This document shows, one piece after another, positions 1-10,699 of a stretch of DNA of 64,000 nucleotides. The position numbers and the translations under genes were made by a program. Within the stretch, counting starts at the first letter, position 1; each line of letters starts with the position of its first letter. This stretch comes from Anaplasma capra (GTDB taxonomy: Bacteria > Pseudomonadota > Alphaproteobacteria > Rickettsiales > Anaplasmataceae), in contig NZ_JAOTBG010000003.1 of the NCBI RefSeq assembly GCF_025628805.1, positions 1 to 64,000 on the forward strand, read 5' to 3'. Below the pieces are notes generated by a model. The model was not told where the DNA came from, made no database searches, and was given only the letters and a program-made list of their open reading frames with translations.

Positions 1-368
<368 letters not shown>

Positions 369-1139
369 GTGGAAAGAGTAAGTAAGGAAAATATAGCTCC
401 ACAACCCTCTGATCAAGAGGAAAAGAAGGGCCAAGCTTCTATAGGTGATACGTCTCCGGGGGAGGTTAAGGGATGGCCTTCAAGGAATGGAATAGGGGCT
501 GTTTCTTATGTGGAGAGGGCTGCTTTGTTTCGCGACATTGATACCCTTATGCTGGTCTTCTTAACCAGCGCAACGTTCTGTGTTCTGGTGTATGGCTTTG
601 TGAGTACTGCGCGTGCCGCTTCTGGGGGGATGATCTTCTTGGAGATCATGTTGTCCGCGTTGCTCGCCTTTGTGCTCGTTGCCTTACCTCTTAAAGCGCT
701 CACCGATCCCAGTTGTTTTGATTTCAATGGTGAGGATTATCGTGTGCATTTTCAATACGATGAGGATCGTTGCGCAATAACAAATAGCAAAACCGATTCT
801 GTGTCGTGTGGTTCTGTTTTGCTTTGCGCACTTTGTTTTAGTGCGCTTACTTACGCAATACTTTATGCTGCCGTCGGGCATGCTGTGTATTGTCTCATAG
901 CGGCTACTGCGGTTTTTTTATTATCGAGCTTACCTCCACTGTTGATGTTGGTGACGAACCATCGGGGCACTGAAAATGCGGGTGCGCAGGTGTACGAGGT
1001 CAGCATAGCCGTGGATACTACTCCGAAAGATGAAGAGATCGATCCTCTTTCTGGCACGGAACCCGTGCCCGATACTTTGGTTTCAGAATCCAAAGCCATG
1101 CCTGCAGCAGAAGAGTACGGCCATATGGAGGTGGTGTAG
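369..1139 (+). CDS. Hypothetical four-helix membrane protein (256 aa)
   Basis: No family recognised. The start is a GTG, directly preceded in frame by TAA. The protein has a charged, Lys/Glu-rich N terminus (residues 1-55) and two hydrophobic hairpins at about 58-80/88-108 and 148-168/172-196. An acidic tail of about 55 residues follows (DDEE-, PE- and E-rich). A soluble stretch at 110-145 contains several acidic and aromatic residues. Hydrophobicity and the absence of a cleavable signal suggest an inner-membrane protein with cytoplasmic termini. It precedes the cluster of large lineage-specific proteins but is separated from it by about 680 bases, so co-transcription is uncertain. Probably restricted to Anaplasmataceae (inference). 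Confidence 0.75.
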   Translation: MERVSKENIAPQPSDQEEKKGQASIGDTSPGEVKGWPSRNGIGAVSYVERAALFRDIDTLMLVFLTSATFCVLVYGFVSTARAASGGMIFLEIMLSALLAFVLVALPLKALTDPSCFDFNGEDYRVHFQYDEDRCAITNSKTDSVSCGSVLLCALCFSALTYAILYAAVGHAVYCLIAATAVFLLSSLPPLLMLVTNHRGTENAGAQVYEVSIAVDTTPKDEEIDPLSGTEPVPDTLVSESKAMPAAEEYGHMEVV

Positions 1140-1819
1140 GACTACCGGGTTATCGCCGTTTTTGTGGTATATAGGAGAGGGAGTCCCAGCAACATGCCGA
1201 ATGCCCATTTGTATGGGGCATCACAACTTTCACCCGGATTCGCAAATCTTCTTTGTTACAACGTTCGGGACAAGTGATCGAGGTAAAATCTGGTAGCTGT
1301 GTATGAGTTACCACATTCTCGAGACGAGATAGCCGCGCTTCGTGGCTTGCCTCTATATGTAATTATTCAATATTTGGATATTTCCATCCATTCTTATTCA
1401 CTACTGCGTTGCATGGGTTTTTTTGTCCTTTGTTTAGTGTATGCGCGCGGTATATGTTTTTCCATGCGTTCATTTTTTTCATCTAGCGTTACTTACATAC
1501 CATTATAAAGTAACAGCCCTATTCCCTGTGAACCGCGTTCTATTGCCGTATAAATCCATCATCTAGTTTTTACAGCTCTCCCTAGAAAATCAGAGTGTAA
1601 ATAGTTATGTGCATACTTGCAATTTTGGATATTTCATGATAAATAGTTAATGTATTTACGTTACATAGTATATGTTATTATAAGCGCATAAAATTTCTGG
1701 ATCTTTCCTAAAAACGTTTCGTCGCTACATATCCTCATGTACCGCTATGCAACTATGTGCTGCGCTCGTTCCCGCAAGGACACAGCGCCGTTTTATTGTG
1801 TTTATTTATTGTGAAATAT
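1140..1819. other. Long intergenic region upstream of the giant protein
   Basis: About 680 bases. The part from roughly 1600 to 1700 is strongly AT-rich with repeated TTA/TAT steps and probably contains the promoter of the next gene, but I cannot fix a -35/-10 pair with confidence. Short frames at 1030-1296 and 1299-1508 have no family-like features and were not called. Confidence 0.4.
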
Positions 1820-4800
1820 ATGCCAGACGACTCTTCCCAAAGTTTACCCCATCTTAATAAAACTGACTCTGCAAGTGATTCTTCTACTATTCCCGTTGAT
1901 GATCTGTCACCCGAACCTGCAGCTACTCATGATCCGTCACCAGAGTCTGCAGCTGCTCATGATCTATCACCAGAGTCTGCAGCTGCTCATGATCCGTTAC
2001 CAGAGCCTGGAACTTCTCGTGATTTGGCCAATCCTGATGTAGTAGCCACAACATCGCGTACAAGAGTTTTGGCCGCTGTTGTTACAGCATCTGTACTTGC
2101 CGTTTTGCTTGCTTGTTTGGCGCTAACGATCTTGTACTTCGATAGCTTAGGGAAGTTCTTTGTTCCAGTTGTTGCTACTAGTCTAATCATATTTTTGGTT
2201 TGTATAGTCAAGTTTTGTACTGCTGCATCAACCGAAAGAACAATAGCTACAGCATCTGAGCTAGAAGAAAGTCGAGATTTGCAGCGGGAGGTTGCGCCGG
2301 AAATAAGCCAGGACTTGCAGCAAGGGGTTGTTACGCCGCAACGGGAGGAGTCAGATCAACCTGGGCAAGTGCAAGGCAGCTCACAGCCTCAAGATACGGC
2401 TGGGTCTGATACACGTGCTGTTGGCAGAGATAGTTCAGAAGCAACGCTAAGCAGGTCAGGTGGGACGAGTCAGAGCAGTGCAATAAGGACTGACCGCGAG
2501 CATGAGATGTCAGTATCCCCTACTAGTCTCTGTACAGATGGAGATTGTGGTGGTGTGTTACTCAGCTTTATTCCGGTTAAGAGATCTAGCATCAAGCAAA
2601 ATGCAAGTACCCAAGGTGTTTTTGATATATGGAATAGCGGGCAGGAATTGCGCTCCCTAATGTTTTTTTCTTCACGCAAAAATACCCTCTACGTACTAGA
2701 CCGTTGTGGTAACCCATTTAAGATCACTGACATGCGCGTTATGCCTCCTGGAGCGACAGATGAGGAAATATTGCAAGCGCGCAAATCACCCTATTGGGCC
2801 TTTATCCGGCCACGTTTTGGAAATAGGGGTATTGAAATTAAGGGTATGCATGTTGGCTATGACTGCGGACTGTGGACATTTGAGAGTACTTTTTCTTTCT
2901 CTTTGAGCTACAGAGGGAAAATTGAACACGTTATTAAGAGGATGACGTTTGGGCCTAATTTTCCCAATGCGAGCTCAAATGTAGAAATTAGGGTAGCGCT
3001 CCTAGCTAGGTATATTGCCCTACAGCGTAGCTTAGCGTCTGAGGTCCTAGAGGCACCTGTATTTACGCTGTCGGACGACCAAATAGCTGAGTTTATATAC
3101 TCTCCTTCTGGAGCGAGGTTTGGGCGCGATATTTTAGACCATTATACAGCGTTTGAGGATACCGTATATTCAAGTCATAGGAGAATTTCTGAGGAAGACC
3201 GTGAGTTTTTGAAAAGTGCACTGAACGTTATTGATAGTTTTGGTGGGCAAGGGATTCCAAGCCAAGGGACGCCGGAAGGGACCATGTGCATGCTGTATCT
3301 CTTATCTGATGACGTCCCTCTTTCTTCTCTAATTGAACGTAACCCGCCCGAGTATAAGGAGAAGCAGTGTGTTAAGGATGCAGTTTGTTACTTTTTAGCT
3401 GATCAAGGCTTTAGAAGCGCATTAATAGCTATTGTGATGCGCAGAGCGTTGGCAGTCATGCGCAAGCTAGATGGCTCAGGTCTCGGATCAGAGAGGTGGG
3501 CAGATTCTCAATCGCCTGTATCTACTATGAAGCAACGGATTGAGAAAAAGATTCCTTTCATTTGTACAAAAATTCCCGGACTCATAGAGAGCGTCACTAC
3601 CGCCGTGTTGGGATGTTGTCTGAGAGGTGGGAATACCAGTAATGATGCCAATGAGGACATAGTGTGCCAGCTGCTTGTCATGCGTAATTTTGCCGTGGCG
3701 GCAAGAAGAATGTTTCACAATGATAAAACTGCCAGTTGGGTGGAGACTCACGCACAATATTCACTGCTCTGTGACGAGACAGCCGACGCGGGACATATAA
3801 GGCCATTGCTTGTTGCATCTGCAGCGTCTACTCATAGCCGAAAAATGTTTGTGGGTAAACGCACGAAAGAGGACTTTTTCAAGGATGCTGTGCTGAAGTA
3901 TAATGCAGGTCGGAAAATACCTATGGATCTTCGTGGGCGCATTGCAATTGCTGAGGATCATGTTCCCAAGATTAAAAACCTTGATGAAGTTGTTGCGCAC
4001 ACGGTTGCTTCCGAGCTTACGCGCATGCTTGGTAATGAGAGGGGGAATCCCTCTCTGATAGCATTTGAGTGTATTGCTGAAGATGTCAATCGGTATATCG
4101 CTGAATTTTTACGCGGGATAGATCCAGATTACACGCCTCCTCTTGCATCCATAATTTCCGGCAGGGTTCAAGGTATGTTTTGTCCGATGGGAGTCCAAGG
4201 TCTTACCATAGCAGGCAGCGTGCCCCGCGAGCTTCTTGATGTTTTGGTTACATTGTATCCTGCGCAACACAGTGAAAAATCCGCTCATAGCACTCTACCC
4301 GTGAGTGCAGAGGGTACAGAATCGGTGGTGAGTCAGCAGCAGCCGGTGTCGCCCCCTTCTCCACAGGCTGTACGCAGGGGTAGTGAATCTGCGGAAGATG
4401 AGCAGCAACACAGTGAAAAATCCGCTCATAGCACTCTACCCGTGAGTGCAGAGGGTACAGAATCGGTGGTGAGTCAGCAGCAGCCGGTGTCGCCCCCTTC
4501 TCCACAGGCTGTACGCAGGGGTAGTGAATCTGCGGGAGAGGACTTTTTCGAAGATGTATTGCTTAGCTTTGTTATGGTTGAGACGACTCGGATTCATGTA
4601 TCCCAATTTGAAGCCGCTCCTCGCGTTTTTAGCATGTTGCAAGGTACGGAGCCAGTACGTAGTCCGGAATTTCTGGTCATAGGCGGCGACAAGATCTATA
4701 TGCTTGCTCAGGCCCAAGACGGTGACGTCCATCTCTTCAAGTGTAGCGGAATTACTAGACGCTGCGTAACAATGAGAGGCAGTTCTTCAATTGGAGGAGA

Positions 4801-7800
4801 TGCATGGGTTTGCGTACGGTTCTCAGGTATCCTACCAGAGTCCGTAACCGGCATAATGCATAGAGCTTTTAGATACACTGTGGCCGGGAAAAACTGCGCT
4901 TTACGCATGACAGATAGCGATGCGAGCGCGCGTGAGTTTGCAAATGATATTAAACTGTACGTTCTCAAGCCTACTGCACCTGCACCATTGAATGAAAAGG
5001 TGACAAAGGGGTACTTTAGTAGATACTTAGGGCTGCAACGCCAATTGATACTTGATTTTTACAACCACAGTCGGCAATCATTGGGACAAGCGCCGTTGTC
5101 TGTGTTGCCTACATCTGAGTTAGAGCAATTCCTGCCGGAATTCATGAATAGCCCCGTGGGTCTGAATTTTGCTAGTGATCTTACGTATTATAATGAAAAC
5201 TTTTCAGAGGCTTTGCAGAAAGGCGATTCAATAGGGCTCAGCGGGGAAGATCACGCATTTCTTGTTAGCGCACTATCTGCTCTTTCTCAGGTAGATCAGC
5301 AGGCCTTGCAGTTCAACACAGGTGTCCCTACAGAAGTTATGTGTAGTATATACACTTTCTCGGGTGGCACATTGCCTTTCAGCGCGAGCGGCGCCAGAGT
5401 TCTCAACCAGGGCTTGACGGAACTAGTATGTGGATTTCTGGGTAATCAAGCTTTCAGGAGGGCGCTTGTATCCCGTGCTTTACAAGAGGTAATTGCTTCG
5501 TATGGCAGTGGGGAAGACTCTGGAATCTCGCAAATTTGTGCTTGCATTCCCGGAGTTGTTGAAAGTGCCAAGATCGTATTAGAGGCGTTCGGATTCCAGG
5601 GGAGTGCAAAGCAGTGCGGTACTACAGACAATCCAGGGATGCAAGCACAAATGCACATTATTCCTGGTTTTAGTGAGACAGGGCCAGGAGTCACCTCCGC
5701 TTTTATGAGAGAGGGAATTCTAAAACTTCATGATTTTGTAACTTCCGAGCCCCTTGGAAATGATAGCGTTGCGTACATGCAATCTGCGTTGTTGGCTGCG
5801 AATTCAACTGCCGCTTTAGCCCTAGCAAGACAAGAGCAGGGTGCTGGCACTGATCATGCAGCCGTGATTTCTAAATTGCCTGATAGCTCGTCCTATCGAG
5901 ATCTCAGTGTTCGTATGTGTTCTACTAGGATTAAGGAGTGTATATCTGAGCTTCGGTATGAGCACTTAGAGGAGGTGATTGCCAATGCTTTCGCTTCTGA
6001 AGTCAGCTCCATGCTAGGTCGCACGCAGCAGTGCTCTAAGGACGCGCTTACCGGAATTTCGCGCAATACTGACATTTTCACGGTCAAACTACTTACGAAT
6101 CGCGCGCATAGCGCCACATATGACGACTTTTCCCTAGCTTCTGCTTTAGGGTTGGGGTTCACAGAAAATTTTGCGGCGTGCAACCCAAGGGTTATTGGTG
6201 CTTCAGCTAATTTGCGTGATGGATTAGGAAAACATGCATTTTGCTCCCATATAAGCTTCTTTGAAACTGCTTCTCAAAAAGTAACAGATGCTGCGGCATC
6301 TCAAGATCGTCAACAAGTTGCAGGGAATGCTGATTATTTGTCTAGTACCATTTCTGCAGGGAGTAGCAAATCAGACGAGGCTGACGCCGAACCAGCGGTG
6401 ATAAAATTTGCGGAGGCACCTGGTCACGTTACGGCCGCATTAGCTTCTGAAGAGGATATATCGCGTGGGGAATTCCCTGAATTTCCAACACATGCTACAG
6501 CAGGGGATACTTTGTCTGACGGGGCTTCTACGGCCAGTACGTCGAGGTCTGCGTCTAATTCAAGTTTGGGTGATTCCGCGCTTATGGAACCTCTATCCTT
6601 GAATGCTTCATCTGCAGATTCTGTGGGATCCTCTTTCACAGAGCGAATTGGTACTACAGCTTTGCCACAAGGTTCCGCATCAGCTTTAGGGAGTTCTATT
6701 CCCCCTCATGAAGCACCGCGCACCATTTTGGATATATCTTCAACTAGCGCTGCACAAAGCACGCCTTCAGATCATGCAATGCGTTTACATGGAGAAGGTG
6801 CTGCGAGTGTATCCAAGATGAACGCGCAGCGTTTTACCAGCAGGGATGCCCTAAAGGAGAGTGATAACACTAATAGTTTTCGCATTTTGTTGGTTTTGAC
6901 AGAGTTCGATCCTGACAAGCTACAAGATACAAACCCCATAAAACAGAAAATGCTGGTAGGTGCTGCAAATTTCAATAGTGAAATAAGGTTTTATCAGCAA
7001 CGTGTTGAGGGTGCTAGTTATGGAATAGAAACTTTTTGCACGATGTATGGTCGGAGTTTTAGAGTTTCTTCGAAGGCACACGCCATACCTCCAAGCAGAC
7101 ACATTAGTTCTGTTATGAACAGCATCGACTACTCTCCGAGAGACACTATCATTGTCGTTCAAGCCCCTAAAATGCGAAGTGGAACTTCGCCAGTGGATGG
7201 CACATTAGCTTTTTGTGGGCAGGAATTTGACATTAAAGATTTAAAATTTCCTGCCGTACATAAGGCGGATTACCATTCATTCATGCTTATGATGCTATAT
7301 GGCTATATTAGCTACAGTGGAGGTGAAGACCGGCTTGGTTGCAGGTCCTTTGACACGTATATAAGACTGCAACAACAGCTCGTAAGTGATTTTGCCGCAT
7401 CCTCTGAAGAGCGCGGCGATGCACTAATTCCTGCAGGAGAAGAAATTACCAGATTTATCAGTTCACCTGCAGGTTCAAGGATTGTCAACGACGTTTCAAA
7501 TTATGTGCAATTGTTTCTTGATGTGTGCGCAGCAATGCCGGAATCAGATGCTAAGGAATTTCTTGATGCTGTCATCAAGAGTGTGCTCACTCTCGGTGAG
7601 CAGAAGGGTGATGCGGACCAGGGAACTCCAGCTGAGACCCTATGTGCGCTACATGCGCTCTCATCTGCGCACTATATTCCCACTGCGTCGGCACGAAATG
7701 AAAATGCGATTATCAGCAAATTTCTTTCTGATGATGAGTTTGGTCTTGCCCTTATCATGGCAACAGCGGAATCGTTGGTTACTTCAATGCTGAAGATTGC

Positions 7801-8713
7801 GGAAGATGCGAGAGACCATGGCATAACACCAAGTGTGAAGAGCATTACTCCCAGAGAGTTGCCGCAGATTTGTTTGTGTATTCCCGGGTTATTAGCCAGT
7901 GTTTTTGAGCTATTACGTGAACTCATGATCAATGTTGAGGGCGGTGACAGACTGCACGCAAATATACTGAACCAGTTGAGTATTGTAACGCAGGCCCATT
8001 GTTTGCAGGAAGGCAGCTCAGACGAGCCCACACCTTCTATGATAAAGAGCATTAGGGCAGATGATATGTTAGATCAAAACGAGATTTCGCATGTACGTAA
8101 TGCGGTTACGGTACTTGCAAAGAGGAAAGCAATTGAGAGCGTTAAAAATTCTGCAGATCAAAAAGCATGCGCACCGAGTAAAGAAGATCTTTACGACGAT
8201 ATTATAAACGGTTTCCTCGAAGGGTCCGGTAAAGTTCCTGATGTTGCAAAATGTGAGCAACTTATAGGGGAATCTGTGGCTTATCTATCAACGGATAGGG
8301 AGCACATAGAAGAACTGGTTGCAGATTCTGTAGCACGTAGAGTCTCCAGTAAGTTCCTTAAAAGTGGCACTCCATTTTCTGGTGGTATGGTGGGTTTTAT
8401 GAATGCACTAAAGGGCCGCTTTCTGAGACACGAACCTTTGAGTGATATAGAGTCATTTGCGGATGATGTGAAGGCCTGTAGCAGTGATGTCATCAGCAAA
8501 TTCCTTGCGGAAGGGAGAGAGATTTTAAGGGAAGGATTTTTCCCAAGTGTCATGAGCAATTATGTACACGTTCAGTCCGAAATTGAAAGGGAGACTTCCC
8601 CTTGCGCAGTGTCAGTGTATATGCCTGTACACCAGAGTGATTTGGCTGCGACATTGCAGCCAGGTAAAGGGGTATCCAGTGCGCTGACAAATACCTCTAT
8701 GCAGTCGCGATGA
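1820..8713 (+). CDS. Giant modular membrane-anchored protein (about 2297 aa), Anaplasma-specific
   Basis: No known family. I prefer the ATG at 1820; the frame is open back to a GTG at 1757. The N terminus has four 10-residue Pro/Glu/Ala/His/Asp repeats (1904-2023), then a double transmembrane hairpin at about residues 83-106 and 113-132. The soluble part contains three copies of one module. Each has an ordered set of motifs: a TPxExxC-ALxxLS-like segment (about 3268, 5327, 7625), an IPxIC-x-IPGLxES-like segment (about 3551, 5524, 7858) and an xxVAxxVAxxVSxML-like helix (about 3984, 5968, 8308). An exact 47-codon duplication lies between modules 1 and 2. A Ser/Thr/Ala/Glu-rich linker (about 6290-6850) precedes module 3. 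Single modules occur in the next two genes. Location in the inner membrane or a host vacuole membrane is inference. Confidence 0.85.
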   Translation: MPDDSSQSLPHLNKTDSASDSSTIPVDDLSPEPAATHDPSPESAAAHDLSPESAAAHDPLPEPGTSRDLANPDVVATTSRTRVLAAVVTASVLAVLLACLALTILYFDSLGKFFVPVVATSLIIFLVCIVKFCTAASTERTIATASELEESRDLQREVAPEISQDLQQGVVTPQREESDQPGQVQGSSQPQDTAGSDTRAVGRDSSEATLSRSGGTSQSSAIRTDREHEMSVSPTSLCTDGDCGGVLLSFIPVKRSSIKQNASTQGVFDIWNSGQELRSLMFFSSRKNTLYVLDRCGNPFKITDMRVMPPGATDEEILQARKSPYWAFIRPRFGNRGIEIKGMHVGYDCGLWTFESTFSFSLSYRGKIEHVIKRMTFGPNFPNASSNVEIRVALLARYIALQRSLASEVLEAPVFTLSDDQIAEFIYSPSGARFGRDILDHYTAFEDTVYSSHRRISEEDREFLKSALNVIDSFGGQGIPSQGTPEGTMCMLYLLSDDVPLSSLIERNPPEYKEKQCVKDAVCYFLADQGFRSALIAIVMRRALAVMRKLDGSGLGSERWADSQSPVSTMKQRIEKKIPFICTKIPGLIESVTTAVLGCCLRGGNTSNDANEDIVCQLLVMRNFAVAARRMFHNDKTASWVETHAQYSLLCDETADAGHIRPLLVASAASTHSRKMFVGKRTKEDFFKDAVLKYNAGRKIPMDLRGRIAIAEDHVPKIKNLDEVVAHTVASELTRMLGNERGNPSLIAFECIAEDVNRYIAEFLRGIDPDYTPPLASIISGRVQGMFCPMGVQGLTIAGSVPRELLDVLVTLYPAQHSEKSAHSTLPVSAEGTESVVSQQQPVSPPSPQAVRRGSESAEDEQQHSEKSAHSTLPVSAEGTESVVSQQQPVSPPSPQAVRRGSESAGEDFFEDVLLSFVMVETTRIHVSQFEAAPRVFSMLQGTEPVRSPEFLVIGGDKIYMLAQAQDGDVHLFKCSGITRRCVTMRGSSSIGGDAWVCVRFSGILPESVTGIMHRAFRYTVAGKNCALRMTDSDASAREFANDIKLYVLKPTAPAPLNEKVTKGYFSRYLGLQRQLILDFYNHSRQSLGQAPLSVLPTSELEQFLPEFMNSPVGLNFASDLTYYNENFSEALQKGDSIGLSGEDHAFLVSALSALSQVDQQALQFNTGVPTEVMCSIYTFSGGTLPFSASGARVLNQGLTELVCGFLGNQAFRRALVSRALQEVIASYGSGEDSGISQICACIPGVVESAKIVLEAFGFQGSAKQCGTTDNPGMQAQMHIIPGFSETGPGVTSAFMREGILKLHDFVTSEPLGNDSVAYMQSALLAANSTAALALARQEQGAGTDHAAVISKLPDSSSYRDLSVRMCSTRIKECISELRYEHLEEVIANAFASEVSSMLGRTQQCSKDALTGISRNTDIFTVKLLTNRAHSATYDDFSLASALGLGFTENFAACNPRVIGASANLRDGLGKHAFCSHISFFETASQKVTDAAASQDRQQVAGNADYLSSTISAGSSKSDEADAEPAVIKFAEAPGHVTAALASEEDISRGEFPEFPTHATAGDTLSDGASTASTSRSASNSSLGDSALMEPLSLNASSADSVGSSFTERIGTTALPQGSASALGSSIPPHEAPRTILDISSTSAAQSTPSDHAMRLHGEGAASVSKMNAQRFTSRDALKESDNTNSFRILLVLTEFDPDKLQDTNPIKQKMLVGAANFNSEIRFYQQRVEGASYGIETFCTMYGRSFRVSSKAHAIPPSRHISSVMNSIDYSPRDTIIVVQAPKMRSGTSPVDGTLAFCGQEFDIKDLKFPAVHKADYHSFMLMMLYGYISYSGGEDRLGCRSFDTYIRLQQQLVSDFAASSEERGDALIPAGEEITRFISSPAGSRIVNDVSNYVQLFLDVCAAMPESDAKEFLDAVIKSVLTLGEQKGDADQGTPAETLCALHALSSAHYIPTASARNENAIISKFLSDDEFGLALIMATAESLVTSMLKIAEDARDHGITPSVKSITPRELPQICLCIPGLLASVFELLRELMINVEGGDRLHANILNQLSIVTQAHCLQEGSSDEPTPSMIKSIRADDMLDQNEISHVRNAVTVLAKRKAIESVKNSADQKACAPSKEDLYDDIINGFLEGSGKVPDVAKCEQLIGESVAYLSTDREHIEELVADSVARRVSSKFLKSGTPFSGGMVGFMNALKGRFLRHEPLSDIESFADDVKACSSDVISKFLAEGREILREGFFPSVMSNYVHVQSEIERETSPCAVSVYMPVHQSDLAATLQPGKGVSSALTNTSMQSR
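1904..2023 (+). repeat. Four degenerate 30-bp (10-residue) tandem repeats in the giant gene
   Basis: The encoded units follow the pattern (L/P)-S/L-PE-(P/S)-(A/G)-(A/T)-(A/T/S)-(H/R)-D, four in a row, just before the transmembrane hairpin. Units two and three are almost identical. Such in-frame repeats often vary in number between strains. Confidence 0.8.
4265..4535 (+). repeat. Perfect tandem duplication, period 141 bp, in the giant gene
   Basis: The segment from 4265 recurs from 4406. About 130 bases are identical (4265-4394 and 4406-4535), and the remaining 11 bases of the period differ only by lying at the junction. 141 bp is 47 codons, so the frame is kept. The encoded unit is Gln/Ser/Pro-rich and forms the flexible linker between modules 1 and 2. 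Identity at all codon positions points to a very recent event. Confidence 0.9.
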
Positions 8714-8836
8714 GCGATCGGCTCTGATTTAAAAATCCACAAAACATACATGCTTCGCGCTTGTGGTGCGCGGCTCTCTGATTTTTCGAGATACGCGCTT
8801 TTCATGTTTTAGCTTCTTGAGAATGAGTATAAGTTT

Positions 8837-10699
8837 ATGACAAATGATTCAGTAAAATTTCAAAGTTCTGCACGGCCACATACCAGAGCAGAAAACATTG
8901 CACACCTATTTAGGGCTGGAGAAGCAGCTATTGACGGTGATATGGCGCGAGATTGCTTGATCATTACTCTGAAACCTGTTGATGTTAAGGATATTGATGA
9001 CACAGATGCCGCGCTTAAAGCAGAAATGCTGGAAAGCATTGCAAATGTTGGAGGTAATGCGCTACGCAATACAAGGCCAGAAGTCAAATTCTATGTTCCT
9101 TCACGTGAAGGAGGCCACAAAAAGATATATTGCAATCTGCATCAAAGCTTTTTTCAAGTTGTTTCTTACGATGTTGCGCACACAGGGCAGAGCCTACCTC
9201 CTGTACCCAAAGGGGTTGTACACATGGTGTTGTGGCTAAATCTTTTTATGAGGGGAGCAAGTGTTGCTCCGGCATCTAATGATCAACTTGCCGAAATTAT
9301 AAGTGCGTTTCCGGAAGGATTTCGCATTCCTGTTACAACCCGAGCTGACAACAAACATGGCCTACTGGGACTGATGCTGCTTGGAAAAATCGAAGATATG
9401 CTAAGTGAAGATGGCATGGTCGCCATTTATGCTGAAATTCAGTTACGGAAGTTCAAGGAGTACTTGCGCTCATTCTACGGACATGATGCTGACGACCCGT
9501 TAGGTGGTAATCATAAAGATGCAATTGCTGCGTATATTGAAAATGGTGGGGGCAACAGAGCTATTGCAGATAGTGTAGGCTGTCAAGCTGTTTTTATGAT
9601 ATTTTTCTCTGCTGCCGCCGCTGCGTACGTTTTGGGGTCTACTACAAGGTCTGTTAATGACTACCTGCGGCTTATGGATAAGTTGTTTGCGGTATCGGCA
9701 GAGCGCGATATACCAGACGAAATATTAGAGAAAAATTGTACAGAATTGTCGGTTATGGCTGCGCTACACATGCTTGCTTACTCGCAGACTAAGTTCACTA
9801 AGGATTTGACTGACTTAAGTCTGCAAAAAGAGATAGTTACCATGTTGTTGCACGATACAAATCTGAGAACTGCGGTAGTATTTGGCGCTGTGAGAGAGGC
9901 GTTCGATGTACTTGAACGAAGTCCCGATGAGCCTGTAGATCACGCAACTTTTACGCAGCGCTTTCCGCAATTGGCGCTTGGAACCGCAGGACTACCTGAA
10001 AGCATACGTGCAATTTGCCAGGTATTGTACTCATCTAGTGGGCTACAAGATGCCAGCAAAAATGTAATGACTCAGCTATGTGCTGTTACAGAATTTCATG
10101 ATGCGGTCATGCCTAGTATTGGTCGTAGCTCCATTGATAAGCGTTCAATCTTATTAAATGATGCAGTTAAAGGTGTTATAGCTAGCGATCCGGATGTGGG
10201 TCTTGCCATAATGGCAATGGCAATGGCTCAGTCTAGACGGAGTGGTAATTCTGATATCGAAGGTCTATGCGAAGATCTGGTAGAGAACAGAGTTGAGGAA
10301 CTGCGTTCCATGTCTGCGGACGAGAGGCTGGCCCTCATAAGAGATTCTGTTGAGCATCTTAGCCGACCAGATTTAGAAACACTTGTTGCAGCTACTGTTG
10401 CGTATATTTCAAGTATGTTTATCGCAGCACGGCAATGTTCCTATGGTGCTTCAGACGGTGAAGGTATTATTGATGTACTGAAGATGCGCAATGATGCAAT
10501 TATTGATATATGCATAACCAGAGACAGTAACCTTGATGCATTCTTTCTCTCTCTAGTGCCTGAAACCCTGTGTCATAGTGCCGGTGGTGTGGTGGTGAAT
10601 TCGAGGCGTAGTATGCTCAGATTTCCCGATACCCTTCCCACTTATGTTAGTGATATCACTTCCGTTGAAAGCCAACCAGGTCCTAGTATAGAGAGATAA
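8837..10699 (+). CDS. Large hypothetical protein, single-module paralogue of the upstream giant (620 aa)
   Basis: No known family. It starts at an ATG 123 bases after the giant gene, on the same strand. It lacks the N-terminal double transmembrane hairpin of its neighbours; the only strongly hydrophobic stretch is an Ala-rich segment encoded near 9590-9640. It keeps the order of module motifs: CTELSVMAALHMLAYS (about 9736), LALGTAGLPESI in place of the IPGLxES motif (about 9973) and LETLVAATVAYISSMF (about 10372). The match to the module is weaker than among the giant's own copies. The C terminus ends in a Glu-Arg pair. It may be a soluble or secreted partner of the two flanking proteins (inference). 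Confidence 0.8.
   Translation: MTNDSVKFQSSARPHTRAENIAHLFRAGEAAIDGDMARDCLIITLKPVDVKDIDDTDAALKAEMLESIANVGGNALRNTRPEVKFYVPSREGGHKKIYCNLHQSFFQVVSYDVAHTGQSLPPVPKGVVHMVLWLNLFMRGASVAPASNDQLAEIISAFPEGFRIPVTTRADNKHGLLGLMLLGKIEDMLSEDGMVAIYAEIQLRKFKEYLRSFYGHDADDPLGGNHKDAIAAYIENGGGNRAIADSVGCQAVFMIFFSAAAAAYVLGSTTRSVNDYLRLMDKLFAVSAERDIPDEILEKNCTELSVMAALHMLAYSQTKFTKDLTDLSLQKEIVTMLLHDTNLRTAVVFGAVREAFDVLERSPDEPVDHATFTQRFPQLALGTAGLPESIRAICQVLYSSSGLQDASKNVMTQLCAVTEFHDAVMPSIGRSSIDKRSILLNDAVKGVIASDPDVGLAIMAMAMAQSRRSGNSDIEGLCEDLVENRVEELRSMSADERLALIRDSVEHLSRPDLETLVAATVAYISSMFIAARQCSYGASDGEGIIDVLKMRNDAIIDICITRDSNLDAFFLSLVPETLCHSAGGVVVNSRRSMLRFPDTLPTYVSDITSVESQPGPSIER

Noticed and set aside
1299-1508. A 69-codon hydrophobic frame upstream of the giant gene
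   Set aside because: It lies in an AT-rich spacer where T-rich DNA gives Phe/Leu/Ser runs by chance; no family pattern and no good start.
4248-4505. Minus-strand frames with repeated peptide in the giant gene
   Set aside because: They are antisense shadows of the 141-bp duplication.
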